NCBI GenBank assembly: GCA_012932865.1
Contig: SAXG01000005.1
Location: 744,001 to 808,000, forward strand
Origin: Amylostereum areolatum
Lineage: Eukaryota; Basidiomycota; Agaricomycetes; Russulales; Stereaceae
DNA length: 64,000 bases
Reading direction: 5' to 3'
The notes under the pieces are model-generated. The model did no database searches. It saw only the letters and a program-made list of their open reading frames with translations, and was not told where the DNA came from. Position numbers and translations under genes: made by a program. This document shows positions 1 through 10,174 of this stretch, one piece after another (position 1 is the first letter of the stretch; each line of letters opens with the position of its first letter).

Positions 1-3000
1 CTCTGGTTCCCGGCTGTTGCCCTCCTTGACGAGGCGCGCGTCCTCGCCATGGACGTTGCCATCACGGCCGCACGCAACACGCACGGCAGTTTCGGCGGCT
101 CCCAAAACACGACCTCAGCCACCCGCCCTGCCCACACCTCCCGCCCGTCGTCCTTGCAAGGCCCGCGTAGTGTGCGCCCGGCCTCGTCGCAAGGCCTGCA
201 GCCCACAGCGAAGCCCACCCGCACCATGCCCCGGAAGCTTACAGACGACGAACGTGCCCTCCTCTCCGCACACCAAGGGTGTTTTGGGTGCCGCAGGTTT
301 TACGCCGGCCACATGGCATTTGACTGCCCCTCCCGCAACACCCCACCGCCTGTTGACACACCCGCCCTAACGCCTGCCATGGCGTCTGCCGCCAAGGCTC
401 AGTTCGACCGTAGTCAAGGCGCGAGCAACACCACACTGGCAATCGCTAACGCGGTACTCGTCGACGGCTCGCCCGACTACACTGGCACCTGTGTCCTTGA
501 AGGCTCCGACAACGACTTGTATGTCCATCCTCCTGTTCGATTGTTCCCCCTTTGCGCTGCTACAATATCGGAGGCGCCGCGTCCCCCTTCGCCTTCACCC
601 GTTTTGCGCGCACCTTCTCCCCCTGTCCCCTCCGCCCGCGCTCGCTCCCTTTCCTGCGCGGACGATGTTCCGTTGGTCGCGCCTCTCCTGTTATGGGACG
701 CGATCATCGACCGCCCCACATCCACGGGCTCTGGCCTCGCGCTGATTGATGACGGGTCACAGCTCGTATTGATTCGCGAAAACTGCACGAAGGGCATGCG
801 CCGCCACAACCTCCCGAAGCCGTTACCCATCGGGTCCGCATTTTTCTCAGGAGGGGAAGGGGACAGTGTACCTACCGATTCTTCTTCCTTCTCTGACTCG
901 TCTTCTGCTGCCTCTTGTTCCGCGACCGAGTTTGTTATTCTCCGTATGAAGTCCCCCGATGGCTCGTTCATCGCTCGGACTGTTAGGGCTCTCGTTGTAA
1001 AACGCCTTGCGTTCCCTGTTCTCCTCGGCTTGCCCTGGTTGATTCGCAATGACATAGTCATTTCGCCTGCGCAACGCTCATGTGTCGTACGCGAATCAGG
1101 TTACGACCTTCTGAAGCCCAGTTCTCCTGCGCCTCGTATTCCCATCCCTGTTCATTTCCGCTCCCTTGTTCGCTTGCCTGCATCATCTCCTGATGATGGT
1201 CCTTTGGTCCATGCCCGTGCACTGTACGTGTCCGTTGTGGCCAAGCTTGATAACGTCCTTCCGCCCGTTCGGGCGGAAGTTGCCCGTACTGCTGACTGCG
1301 TTTCCCCGCCAGACCTTGCCACCATCTTGGCCGCGCACGTTACGGTTCAAGGCCTCGCCGAGCTCGACGCCCAAATGAAACGCAAGAATGCGGATCTATT
1401 TCCCGCCGACATCCCGCACACCTCCCGACTACCGACACACACATACCACTGCATTCTCCTCAAAGATGCATCAGTCTCAATCCGACAGCGGCAATACGGT
1501 TTGCCTCGCAAGTACCGTGATGCCTGGCAGACCCTCCTTGATGGCCACCTCGCTGCTGGCCGCATCCGCCCGTCCTCCAGCCCCCACGCGTCGCCCGCCT
1601 TCCTGATTCCCAAGGCCAACATCGCGGCCTTGCCGCGGATGGTTATTGACTACCGACAGATCAACGCGAACACCATTCCTGACAGGTTCCCGCTCCCGCG
1701 TGTCGACGATATCCTCGCCGACTGCGCCAAGGGCCGGATTTGGGGAAAGATGGATATGACAAATTCCTTTTTTCAGACCCTTATGCACCCAGACGACATA
1801 CACCTCACGGCAATGACAACCCCGCTCGGCTTATATGAATGGCTCGTCATGCCAATGGGTTGCCGCAACGCCCCATCCACTCACCAGCGCCGCATGGTTG
1901 GCGCCCTCCGCCACCTCATCGGAAAGATCTGCCACGTCTACCTGGATGACATCATCATCTGGAGCCAAACCGTCGAGGAGCACATCATCAATGTCCAGCT
2001 CGTCCTCAACGCCCTCCGTGATGCGTCACTATTTTGCTCCCTAAAGAAAACATCACTCTTTTGCACTGAGCTTAATTTCCTAGGTCATACGATCTCCCAG
2101 AAGGGCATCGAGGCCGACGCATCCAAGGCATCCCGAATTTCTGATTGGCCTGTCCCCCGCTCTGCCCGCGACATCCGCTCGTTCCTCGGGCTCGTCCGCT
2201 ACCTCGCCAACTTCCTCCCCGGACTCGCTGAGCATTCCCGCCTACTCACTCCGTTGACAACAAAGGAAGCCGACAAGGTGTTCCCAGTCTGGACGCCTGC
2301 CCACTGTGCCGCCTTTGACGCCATCAAAGCTCTCGTTATCTCCCGTGACTGCCTCACGACAATTGACCACCAGAACCCCGGCGACAACAAGATCTGGGTA
2401 ACGACGGACGCCAGCGATTTCCGTACTGGCGCCATCCTCTCCTGGGGCCCCACCTGGGAATCCGCTCGCCCGGTTGCCTTTGATTTGTATGCGCTCCGTG
2501 GCGCAGAACTCAATTACCCGGTGCATGACAAGGAGCTCCTCGCTGTTGTGCTGTCGCTCCGTAAGTGGCGCGCAGATCTTCTCGGTGCCGAATTCATTGT
2601 GCGCACTGATCACCGCACGCTGGAAGAGTTCCCCACGCAGCGCAACCTCTCCCGACGCCAGACACGTTGGCAAGAGTTCTTCGCGGACTACGATTTCACC
2701 ATCTCGTACATCCCTGGTGAGCTCAACACGGTCGCCGATGCGCTCTCCCGCTTGCCGGTCTCACTCGACTCCCCGACCTCTCCCTTGTACGCTGCATGCG
2801 CCCTCTCCCTGTCCTCCCCGCCGCTGCCGCCACCACCTGCCCTTGCGGCTGCTACCTTGCTCTCCCTCCATGCCGACCCCGCTATGCTTCGCGACATCCG
2901 TGCCGGTTACGCATCCGACCCGTTCTGCGCCTGGCTACTCAAAAATGTCGACAGCGTTCCTGGTGCCCACGTCGCCGACACCCTGCTGTGGATCGGCACA

Positions 3001-4461
3001 CGGCTCGTCATCCCCCGATTTCTCAAGCTCCGCCAGACACTGTTTGAGCTGGCCCATGATTCGCTCGGCCACTTCGGCATCGACAAGTGCTACGCCACGC
3101 TGCGTAACTCTTACTATTGGCCGACGATGCGATCTGACCTTGCCAGCCTGTACCTCCCTGCCTGTGCCAGCTGCCAACGGAACAAGTCCTCCACCCACCG
3201 CCCGACGGGCCCACTGCACCCGCTCGCCATCCCTGACTCCCGCGGCGACTGCATTGCGATTGACTTCGTCGGACCGCTTCCTGAGGAGGACGGCTTCGAC
3301 TGCATTGCCACCATCACCGACCATGCTGGCGGTGACATTCGTCTCATCCCCTGCCGCACCACCTCCTCCGCCAAAACCTTCGCCGCCTTGTTCTTCAAAC
3401 ACTGGTATTGTGAAAATGGCCTGCCTGCCGAGATTGTGTCCGATCGCGACAAACTCTTCGTCTCCAAATTCTGGCGAGGACTCCACCGCCTGATGGGCGT
3501 GAAGCTTGCTATGTCTTCCTCGTATCACCCCGAGACCGATGGCTCTAGCGAACGAACTAACAAAACTGTTATTCAGTGTCTCCGTTTCCACGTCAACCGG
3601 CAACAGCAAGGCTGGGTGAAGTCACTTGCACGCGTTCGGTTTGACATGATGTCCACGGTGAACGCGTCCACGGGGTTCTCACCCTTCCAGATCCACCTCG
3701 GCCGTTCCCCTCGCCTTATCCCGACCTTATCCCCCGACACCTCCGCGTCGACCCGCGCCGACTACGCATCTGATGCCGTCCGTGCGGAGGCACTCTTACG
3801 ACGCATCGAAACAGATTTCCAGGAGTCTCGTGACACCCTGCTCGCATCGAAGGCCGACCAAGCCGCATACGCGAACAAGCACCGCTCCCCTGAAGTCGCG
3901 TACGACATCGGCGATAAGGTGCTGCTGTCAACGTTCCACCGTCGTCGCGACCTCAAAGCAAAGGACCCCACTCGTGTCGCAAAGTTTATGCCTCGCTTCG
4001 ACGGTCCTTACACGGTCAAGCTGGCTAACCCAGCCCGTTCCTCGTACACTCTTGACATGCCCGCACACCCTAACCTGCTTGCTACGTTCCATTCTAGCCT
4101 GCTCAAACGCTTCCGCGAAGCCGACCCCTTGCTCGCGCCCGACCACGTCTTGGCTCGCCCCGCACTGGTCGTACTTGCTGATGGCTCTGAGGAATACCTT
4201 GTCGAGAACATTGTCGACGAGCGGAGTTTCTGGCGCCGCAAGCAGTACCTCGTGACCTGGCGCAGCTATGGCATGGAGGACGCCCAATGGATCGACGCGC
4301 GCGAGCTCGACGACAACGCTGCACTTGATGTATGGGAGGCTCGGAGCCTACCCCCCACCCCCCGTCGCCGCCTGCAATCCGCCAGGTCTTCGCGGGCCGC
4401 CAACGCGGCTCTCGTGCACGCTGCCAACGCACCGTCCGCTCGTACTTGCAGCCGCCGTTGA
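1..4461 (+). CDS. Ty3/gypsy gag-pol polyprotein with C-terminal chromodomain (5' partial)
   Basis: Polyprotein that copies the element's RNA into DNA and integrates it. The frame is open back to base 1; the first ATG is at 49, so the true start is probably upstream. Numbering from 49 (1,470 aa): a CCHC-like knuckle near residue 80 has spacing C-x2-C-x6-H-x4-C, longer than the usual x4; an aspartic-protease-like segment reads ALIDDGSQLVLI near 235, where D-S/T-G would be expected; RT lies at about 480-650 with GKMDMTNSFF and the catalytic YLDD; RNase H at about 790-905 has TTDAS, DKELLAVV and RTDHRTLE; the integrase has the HDSLGH...CASC zinc module and a D-D-E core (IAIDFVGP, VSDRDK, SSERTN); the chromodomain near 1400-1455 contains YLVTWRSYG and AQWID. 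Host genes nearby have introns; this frame has none. Confidence 0.95.
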   Translation, partial: LWFPAVALLDEARVLAMDVAITAARNTHGSFGGSQNTTSATRPAHTSRPSSLQGPRSVRPASSQGLQPTAKPTRTMPRKLTDDERALLSAHQGCFGCRRFYAGHMAFDCPSRNTPPPVDTPALTPAMASAAKAQFDRSQGASNTTLAIANAVLVDGSPDYTGTCVLEGSDNDLYVHPPVRLFPLCAATISEAPRPPSPSPVLRAPSPPVPSARARSLSCADDVPLVAPLLLWDAIIDRPTSTGSGLALIDDGSQLVLIRENCTKGMRRHNLPKPLPIGSAFFSGGEGDSVPTDSSSFSDSSSAASCSATEFVILRMKSPDGSFIARTVRALVVKRLAFPVLLGLPWLIRNDIVISPAQRSCVVRESGYDLLKPSSPAPRIPIPVHFRSLVRLPASSPDDGPLVHARALYVSVVAKLDNVLPPVRAEVARTADCVSPPDLATILAAHVTVQGLAELDAQMKRKNADLFPADIPHTSRLPTHTYHCILLKDASVSIRQRQYGLPRKYRDAWQTLLDGHLAAGRIRPSSSPHASPAFLIPKANIAALPRMVIDYRQINANTIPDRFPLPRVDDILADCAKGRIWGKMDMTNSFFQTLMHPDDIHLTAMTTPLGLYEWLVMPMGCRNAPSTHQRRMVGALRHLIGKICHVYLDDIIIWSQTVEEHIINVQLVLNALRDASLFCSLKKTSLFCTELNFLGHTISQKGIEADASKASRISDWPVPRSARDIRSFLGLVRYLANFLPGLAEHSRLLTPLTTKEADKVFPVWTPAHCAAFDAIKALVISRDCLTTIDHQNPGDNKIWVTTDASDFRTGAILSWGPTWESARPVAFDLYALRGAELNYPVHDKELLAVVLSLRKWRADLLGAEFIVRTDHRTLEEFPTQRNLSRRQTRWQEFFADYDFTISYIPGELNTVADALSRLPVSLDSPTSPLYAACALSLSSPPLPPPPALAAATLLSLHADPAMLRDIRAGYASDPFCAWLLKNVDSVPGAHVADTLLWIGTRLVIPRFLKLRQTLFELAHDSLGHFGIDKCYATLRNSYYWPTMRSDLASLYLPACASCQRNKSSTHRPTGPLHPLAIPDSRGDCIAIDFVGPLPEEDGFDCIATITDHAGGDIRLIPCRTTSSAKTFAALFFKHWYCENGLPAEIVSDRDKLFVSKFWRGLHRLMGVKLAMSSSYHPETDGSSERTNKTVIQCLRFHVNRQQQGWVKSLARVRFDMMSTVNASTGFSPFQIHLGRSPRLIPTLSPDTSASTRADYASDAVRAEALLRRIETDFQESRDTLLASKADQAAYANKHRSPEVAYDIGDKVLLSTFHRRRDLKAKDPTRVAKFMPRFDGPYTVKLANPARSSYTLDMPAHPNLLATFHSSLLKRFREADPLLAPDHVLARPALVVLADGSEEYLVENIVDERSFWRRKQYLVTWRSYGMEDAQWIDARELDDNAALDVWEARSLPPTPRRRLQSARSSRAANAALVHAANAPSARTCSRR

Positions 4462-4576
4462 GCTCCCTCCGGCCTGCCGCTGGAGTTAGCGCCCTCGGGA
4501 CTTTTGTGTCGTTGCTTGCTTGCTGGTCCGCTTTTGATTGCTTTTTTTGTATTCTCGTTGTTTGTGCCGTGTCTCT

Positions 4577-4599
4577 CCCCCCCCCCCCCCCCCCCCCCC
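4577..4599 (+). repeat. Homopolymer run of 23 C
   Basis: A pure C tract between the pol stop codon and the polypurine tract of the retroelement. Runs of this length are prone to replication slippage and assembly length error. The exact count should be treated with caution. Confidence 0.95.
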
Positions 4600-4624
4600 G
4601 TTCATTCTTTTGGATGGGGGAGAG

Positions 4625-4888
4625 TGTAAGCATGCCGCTTACAGCGGAGCTCGCACCCGAGCTCCCCGCCACCTTCCATTGCTCTGTCCTTACGCCGTCT
4701 CGTATGGGACGATGTTTGTCCCTGTCTCGACGTCTCCACTCTCCTTATATATCGCACCGTCTCAATGTACTTCGGGACTCTCTTCCCCCCCCGTCCGAAT
4801 CCCACGTTTTGACCCCGTTCTTTCCCTCGCTCGATTCTCTCGCCCCCGACTTCATCTCAGTGTTGCCCGCATCGTATGCGGGCTTCCA
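4625..4888 (+). repeat. Putative 3' LTR of the Ty3/gypsy element
   Basis: It starts TGTAAG directly after a purine tract (GGATGGGGGAGAG), the normal position of a 3' LTR. A TATA-like TTATATAT lies at 4745-4752, as expected for the LTR promoter. The right boundary at 4888 is inferred from a CTTCCA end that mirrors TGTAAG imperfectly; no second LTR is available to confirm it. Length would be 264 bp, typical of short fungal LTRs. Confidence 0.6.
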
Positions 4889-5546
4889 GATGAGCGATGG
4901 ATGAACTGAGTGGTGCTGCCGTTAAATATGGTTGGACGCAAGCGAGCATGTGTAAAGACGACGCTAAGATCAGACTGCAGCGATGGAATGTCAACTAAGC
5001 ACCACGCACAGATAGCAGAGAATTGGCATTTTGCGCGTCTTCCATGGTGTGTTGTGTAACGATGGTCAAATTCGGCATGCTTCAAGACAAAGAGATCTTG
5101 CGAGGACGACCTCCGTGCAGTCGCTCACACGCCTGAACGACCCTGCCGCAGCAGAAACCCTCCAATTCGGCGCACGAGTCTTTTCTTTCCCCTAGCACCT
5201 CATTGGTGCACCTTTGTGCTTGCGCATTCCAATTCCTCCAATTTTTTTTACTCCCTGCACCCACCCCACTTTTTCACATCGCCTGGTTCTCATGTTAGCT
5301 CGTCCGACTCGCACCACGCAGCTTTTCGCGTACCTATTCCAAGCGTGATACCATGACGAGTCAGTTGTCATTGCAAGACCCAAATAGCTGGCTCTGCAAT
5401 GTGTCAGATCGATTTTGCTGATCCCCTCTGACCACTCTCCAGGGCTATCGAACAACTAATTATCGAAGCCCAGCTTTAGGGCGCGGCCCTCGCCGTATAA
5501 GTCGATCGTAACGCTCATTGAAATCTGCACCCGCTCTCACCTTCCA
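4889..5546. other. Intergenic, nothing recognised
   Basis: Between the LTR and the UstYa-like gene. I see only short reading frames without domain character, and presumably the promoter of the downstream gene. Confidence 0.6.
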
Positions 5547-6219
5547 ATGCGTTCCAGCAACAAACTCGGTCTCTTTGCGATCGTCTCTGCGATTTGCACC
5601 ATATCCCACGTCGTCGTCATCTCCAACCATCCGGGGGCGTCGTGCGCGCAACTCACATTCGATGATAGTCAGGCTTCTGTGTCGTCGGGTAAGTGGACCG
5701 TTCTGTATGTTTTGGGAATGCTTACCGAGCGCCGGATCTATTTGATATTCAGAGGCGCAGAAGTGGACCATAAAGGGGCTTCGTCGTGCTGCTCTGACCC
5801 CCGAAGAAAGCGTGCACTATAGGGTGGAGACCCCAAGCGGGATCAGCGAATGGGCGACATCTCTTCCTCGCGGAAGGGGCGTGGTGCATTCGAGCGCCAG
5901 TGAAGGGCACGCTGGAGAAGGGCAGTATCGACTAGCGATGTTCCATCAGCTGGAATGCTTGGTCGTCGTCAGACAAGAGTCGAGTGCGCGAAAGGAACAC
6001 CCTTCACAACCCGCCACCGAGCGTGCGCAGTTCTGCCTGAACTACTTGCGTCAGTCCATCCAGTGTCATGCCGACTCGCATTTGGAAATGGTGAGGAGCA
6101 AATTTGGAGGGAGGGCGGTGTTGCCTTACACCACTCGCACGGGCTGCTTGGACTGGGAGGTTGTGTGGGAGGCCGCGGAAAGGGACTACGACGAGTGGAA
6201 ATTAAGCATGGGAATGTAG
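5547..6219 (+). CDS. UstYa-like (DUF3328) family protein with degenerate active-site motifs
   Basis: Two exons, 5547-5688 and 5753-6219, joined by a gtaagt...attcag intron; the junction keeps frame and gives 202 aa. Family knowledge: UstYa-type proteins are membrane-anchored oxidases or cyclases of fungal peptide and secondary metabolite pathways and carry two HxxHC motifs. Seen here: an N-terminal hydrophobic segment (about residues 7-28), ESVHYRV, YRLAMFHQLEC (about 106-116), FCLNYLRQSIQC (about 141-152) and a C-terminal GCLDWEVVWEA...YDEW block, all in family order. Both motifs are altered: HQLHC has become HQLEC, and the second reads RAQFC, so the usual His residues are missing. No other biosynthetic gene lies beside it. 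Family membership is firm; catalytic activity is doubtful. Confidence 0.85.
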
Positions 6220-6846
6220 TTACGGATGTTATTGCAATTTGAAGTGCCCCGCGACGTGAGCTCGCGCTGATTACTTGCAGACTTGAGTCAAGAGGGATTT
6301 TGAGAAGGGAACTACGATAGCAGCCGAAGGCCGAAGCATTGACGTGTTGACGTTGGGCTGGGGCCGGAGGAGAGCTCGAGGCCTTGAGGCAATGGAGGTA
6401 AGTGTACAAGAGTTTACAACTTGGTCGCGACCGATTCTTCGACTGCGGTACGCCTTCGGCCCGGGTGACTGGCCTCCTCAGACCGTGACATAGTTCACGG
6501 TGCACGCACCTTGCAGATTGCAGGTTCTGGATATTTTGGCATTGTCGTGTACGTATATGTAACTATAAATATTCTCAAGGACGGGATATCTATGAGTGGG
6601 ACGAGGTCCCGAAGAGAGACACCGATTGAATGACTGTAACTATCAACGTCACTGGCACTGCAGAAAGTAATGTTCTCGAGAATCCTCTGAAAAGTGTCAG
6701 AAGCCATGCGTATAGAATTCAGCGATAAGAGAAACGCACCCCGGGATTCGGTAATACAATACATCATGCAATGTCCGAGATCTACCGAATCAATTGCCAA
6801 AACCTGTCCTGATCCCCGTTTTCCGAGTAAGGAGGCGCACTCGGGC
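6220..6846. other. Intergenic up to the hAT insertion; nothing recognised
   Basis: Minus-strand frames here are shadows or random. The last eight bases (6839-6846, ACTCGGGC) are the left target-site duplication of the hAT element. Confidence 0.6.
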
Positions 6847-7987
6847 TAAGGCTCCAACGTTATAGTCTATTTACTGTCTATAAACTGTTTATATGGTATA
6901 GTTTTACTATCTAGCTACCCCATCAGCTGTAGACAGTAAGTAGTGAGTATACTAGACAGTAAACCATATCTAAAGTGGTGGTGTGTGGCATGCCTGTAGG
7001 TGCTACCAGGTGCAAAGCTATCAGCCTCCACTACACTGGCACCTATTGCACTCATGCCCAACTCTGGTGATTCTTTCAGCCATCTCAGCAGTCATTCTCA
7101 GCACCCATCTTCACATCTCTAGAGGTCCTAGAACTCAATTGTTAGAAGGCCAATGAAGGGGGATATGGAAACCTTTGGAACCCTTAAAATGGTGGAAGGT
7201 ATATAATTCATTAGTTCTATTTATGTGCACTTTGTCAGAAACGCAGTTTATGAGACCGATGAACCGCCTAAGTCGCGACGATGGGAGGAGCGAGAAGAAA
7301 ATAGATTCGAGAGTGCCGGGGTCTAGGGTAGTGCAACGTGCGCTACAGTACCGTACGACGAGATGGACAGTCTAGGGAAAAGGGAAGAGAAACACTGTCC
7401 TTATATACAAGTGGGTACGATGGTGCGATGCGATGTGATAGTGGTGCGAGCGGGGGGAACAATAAGAAAGGAGTCATGGGGCGGAGGACGAAGGTCCGGA
7501 GCAATGATGTCATAGATAAGGATGCGGAACCCCGCTCGGAAGTCCGGGCAATGACGTCGTTGAAGCATGTGATGCAAGGGAGAGTCATGTGCCGTGACGC
7601 GTCGCGTGTACGAGGTCTGCAAACAAAGAGAGAAATGGAGCGATCCGTGACACACTTTATAACTATAAACAGGAACATAAGGACCACTTTCCAGTCATCA
7701 TATGCATGGCCCAGGATTTTTTAGTACTTCCTGCTACCTTGGTGTCTGTTGAGTGCTTGTTCTCAGATTCTCGCCACATCTGTACTGATGCATGCTCATT
7801 ACTACTAAAGGCTGAGACTATCTCAGAGCTTATGTGTACCAAACTCTACACTGAATTCTTTACCTCAATTCAGTAATGATATATCAACTGTCTAAACTGT
7901 CTATCTACTGTCTGTTTACTGTTTAGTATAGTATACTATCTAGCTACCCCAATCTCACTAGACATAAACTATACAGTTGGAGCCTTG
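6847..7987 (+). mobile_element. Decayed/non-autonomous hAT transposon with TIRs and 8-bp TSD
   Basis: A 1,141-bp element bounded by 12-bp inverted repeats (TAAGGCTCCAAC on the left; the right end read inward gives CAAGGCTCCAAC, 11/12 identical). It is flanked by a perfect 8-bp direct duplication ACTCGGGC at 6839-6846 and 7988-7995. An 8-bp TSD is the hAT hallmark, and the element keeps a hAT C-terminal dimerisation fragment (7688-7876). Both subterminal regions carry multiple ACTGTCT/AGACAGT copies, and the 17-base TACTATCTAGCTACCCC occurs near each end in the same orientation (about 6905 and 7934). The transposase is mostly missing, so movement would need a partner enzyme. Confidence 0.9.
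7688..7876 (+). pseudogene. hAT transposase C-terminal dimerisation domain remnant
   Basis: This stretch reads in one frame to a stop at 7874-7876 and gives 62 residues including MAQDFLVLPATLVSVECLFS, matching the hAT-C signature (a LxIPATS.PSERVFS-type motif followed by R..L.....E.......K). Upstream the frame is broken and no DDE or BED zinc-finger region can be found, so only the C-terminal exon survives. Changes from consensus (VEC for SER, SDS for SGG) suggest decay. Confidence 0.8.
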
Positions 7988-7995
7988 ACTCGGGC

Positions 7996-8870
7996 CAGAG
8001 AGCACCGCATCAGCACCTATCAGCACCGTACGGGGAGCATTCCGACTTGGCAACCATGGCTTGGCTGTGACCCGATAACCACGGATATTGACATTGTTGC
8101 CTATCGTTGCCCATGACACGAAGATCACAAATGGTTGAAGTGCGAATCGTACACGACGGTGATGACACAGGACGACACCCTGACTTGTCGATTACTACGT
8201 GCAGGCGGGTAGTAAGTACCATATTAGTATCATCTCTCCAGATGCCTCCCATATGCTGCCATTTTCCAATCCAGTGTGCTGGAGTGTGCTGGACGCCTAT
8301 AGCGTTTGATCTTACTTACGCTCGTTCAATTGAACAATTTACAAGATCGTAATGACAAGATTGGAATGAGAGATCCGTAGCACGATCGAGGACTAGAATT
8401 CTACGTTCAACAATCGCCGATCTGATCTTCTCTCCTCTCAGCCCTTTTCAGCCTGCCAGTGATGCCGCCGATCATTGATGACCAAGCTCGCGCGCGTTAC
8501 ATAATAAGTAAGGCCGTAAGGCTCGGCAACAGCCGGCCATAGTCATCCTTGTCGTTTCAGGAACGGTTGCATCAGCACCGCACCGTGTCCTTATGTATCC
8601 TTCAAGTCGCGCCCATTGAACCGACTATTTCATTATATTCGCTACTTATGCTGAGCCGGCATCTTTGAAATGCGTACGACGCCATCTAGTTACGCGCTGA
8701 CTTTCACTTTCTAGACTTTCAAGAATCAGGACAACTGCCCAGCTTCTCCATCACGGTATAAAGAACGTGCACGAGCACTGCCCGTCTGATTTTGTCGACG
8801 ACGATTTGTTCTCGTTTGCAGGCCCTTCCCCACAGCCAATTTCGCTGCTGGCCAACCTCTGCCAGTAAAC
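7996..8870. other. Intergenic, nothing recognised
   Basis: Between the right TSD of the hAT element and the next gene. Small frames on both strands show no domain character. The word GCATCAGCAC recurs around 8008 and 8570, which is too little to call a repeat. Confidence 0.6.
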
Positions 8871-9958
8871 ATGCCACAATTCAAGGACGAAGCCTACGAA
8901 CTGGATGCCGCCGCTGTGGCGGGTGAGGAAACGCAGGGCCTGATAGGTAACGACTCGAGAGAAATCGGTGAGTGCATCGCGCAACATCACCCGCTCGACG
9001 CCTTACCCTCGAGTTCTAGAATGGGCACCGGTAGAACCGGTCAACGCGCACCTTCCTTTGTGGCTCACGATTTGCGCTTATTCTTCGATCTTTTTGTTTT
9101 GCGTGGATGTCATCTTCATCTTTGCATTCCCGTCCAACGCGGTGTGCAACTGGCACTCGATGTGCTCCCGAGGGACGCAGCAAAATCTGGACAAGAACAC
9201 GCTGTACCGTCCGAACTTCTACATCGGCTTGGAGCGCCTGGATCCCGAAGTAGCCCGTGCCGCACTTCCGCATGAGATACAAGTCTTCCCTCATGTTTTC
9301 CAGCCTGTCAGTTCGAAAGACCCCGATCGCGTTTACCCGTACGATGGCCGCTCGCGTAGAACCTTCAATGGCGTTGTGTCTCCTGGAGAACCTCACGTTC
9401 ACGTCGACACGCAGGTACGATCTCTGCGTCAGCTTCTCTGTGGGATTTCCTTCATGCTCAGCTTGCAACCGCTCCGATGATAGACGTCCATGATTGCCAA
9501 ACTTCGCGTTCAGGACCAAAACATGGAGCGCTGTGCGATCGTAGCCAACATCCCGACCCTCGACGAGCTCCGGTCCCACAACCGGACGCTTCACATCGCA
9601 CGCGAGAACATGACAATCCAAGTCTGGGATCTGAACCCCTCCGCCGGAGAAATCGACGTTACGCAGCTATCATGGCGCACCCGCCCAAAACGAGAAAGGC
9701 TCGTCGCAGATCTTCCTATCCGACAGGGCGAGGAGACTCGCACGAACGTCTTCGATTGTGGTCCTGCGCGGACCCTCAGGCTCTTCGAGTTTGCATGCGG
9801 GGAAGGGCAGAGCTCAGATGAATGTGGGATAGAGTTTTGGCAGGAGCAGCCCGAAGTAAAACCCAGGATGGGTGAGTTGAGTTCGTCGTGTGCCGACCGC
9901 ACTTACTAACCGTGGATTTCATTCAGCCTTTACGATCGCGCAAATGCCATCTATCTAA
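8871..9958 (+). CDS. Single-pass membrane protein, basidiomycete 'But2 C-terminal-like' family
   Basis: Four exons (8871-8967, 9020-9414, 9484-9871, 9927-9958) give 303 aa; all junctions keep phase and the last intron has a clear CTTACTAAC branch site. Residues about 1-40 are acidic and cytosolic, residues about 44-68 (LPLWLTICAYSSIFLFCVDV...) form one membrane helix, and the rest is a predicted lumenal or extracellular beta-rich domain. Family features I recognise are YRPNFYIGLERLD near 95, DPDRVYPYDGR, RTFNGVVSPGEPHV, NMERC and a C-terminal FACGE...CGIEFWQ. Proteins of this shape are numerous in Agaricomycetes and are often labelled 'ubiquitin 3 binding protein But2 C-terminal'; their function is unknown. 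Confidence 0.8.
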
Positions 9959-10174
9959 CCTTTTCGCTCATGTATACGCTGAAGCAGAATAAGAATGGCA
10001 TGTGGTGTCATCAATTGTGTTCTCCGTCCTGTAAGCATCTTCCCCGAATTAGATACAATCGTCAGGTAAGTGTTGTTGCAAGCGAGATTGCGGTCGTGAT
10101 GAAAATTTGCATTGTGCTACCACGTTCCAGCCGTCTGCCATCCACGGCACTGTGCGAAGCTGATAATAACCCGG

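Larger units (their letters stand above)
1..4888 (+). mobile_element. Ty3/gypsy LTR retrotransposon, 3' portion (5' end outside window)
   Basis: The window opens inside a long gag-pol reading frame, followed by a 23-base C run, a purine tract (4612-4624) and a sequence that starts TGTAAG, as a 3' LTR should. Domain order (zinc knuckle, protease, RT, RNase H, integrase, chromodomain) is that of Ty3/gypsy chromoviruses. The reading frame is uninterrupted to its stop at 4461, so this copy looks recent and possibly functional. The 5' LTR, primer-binding site and target duplication cannot be seen because the 5' part lies outside the window. Confidence 0.93.

Noticed and set aside
5969..6505. Minus-strand frame of 178 codons over the UstYa-like gene
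   Set aside because: Shadow of exon 2 and flanking sequence; no domain.
9016..9621. Minus-strand frame of 201 codons
   Set aside because: It is opposite the conserved But2-like exons and has no features of its own.
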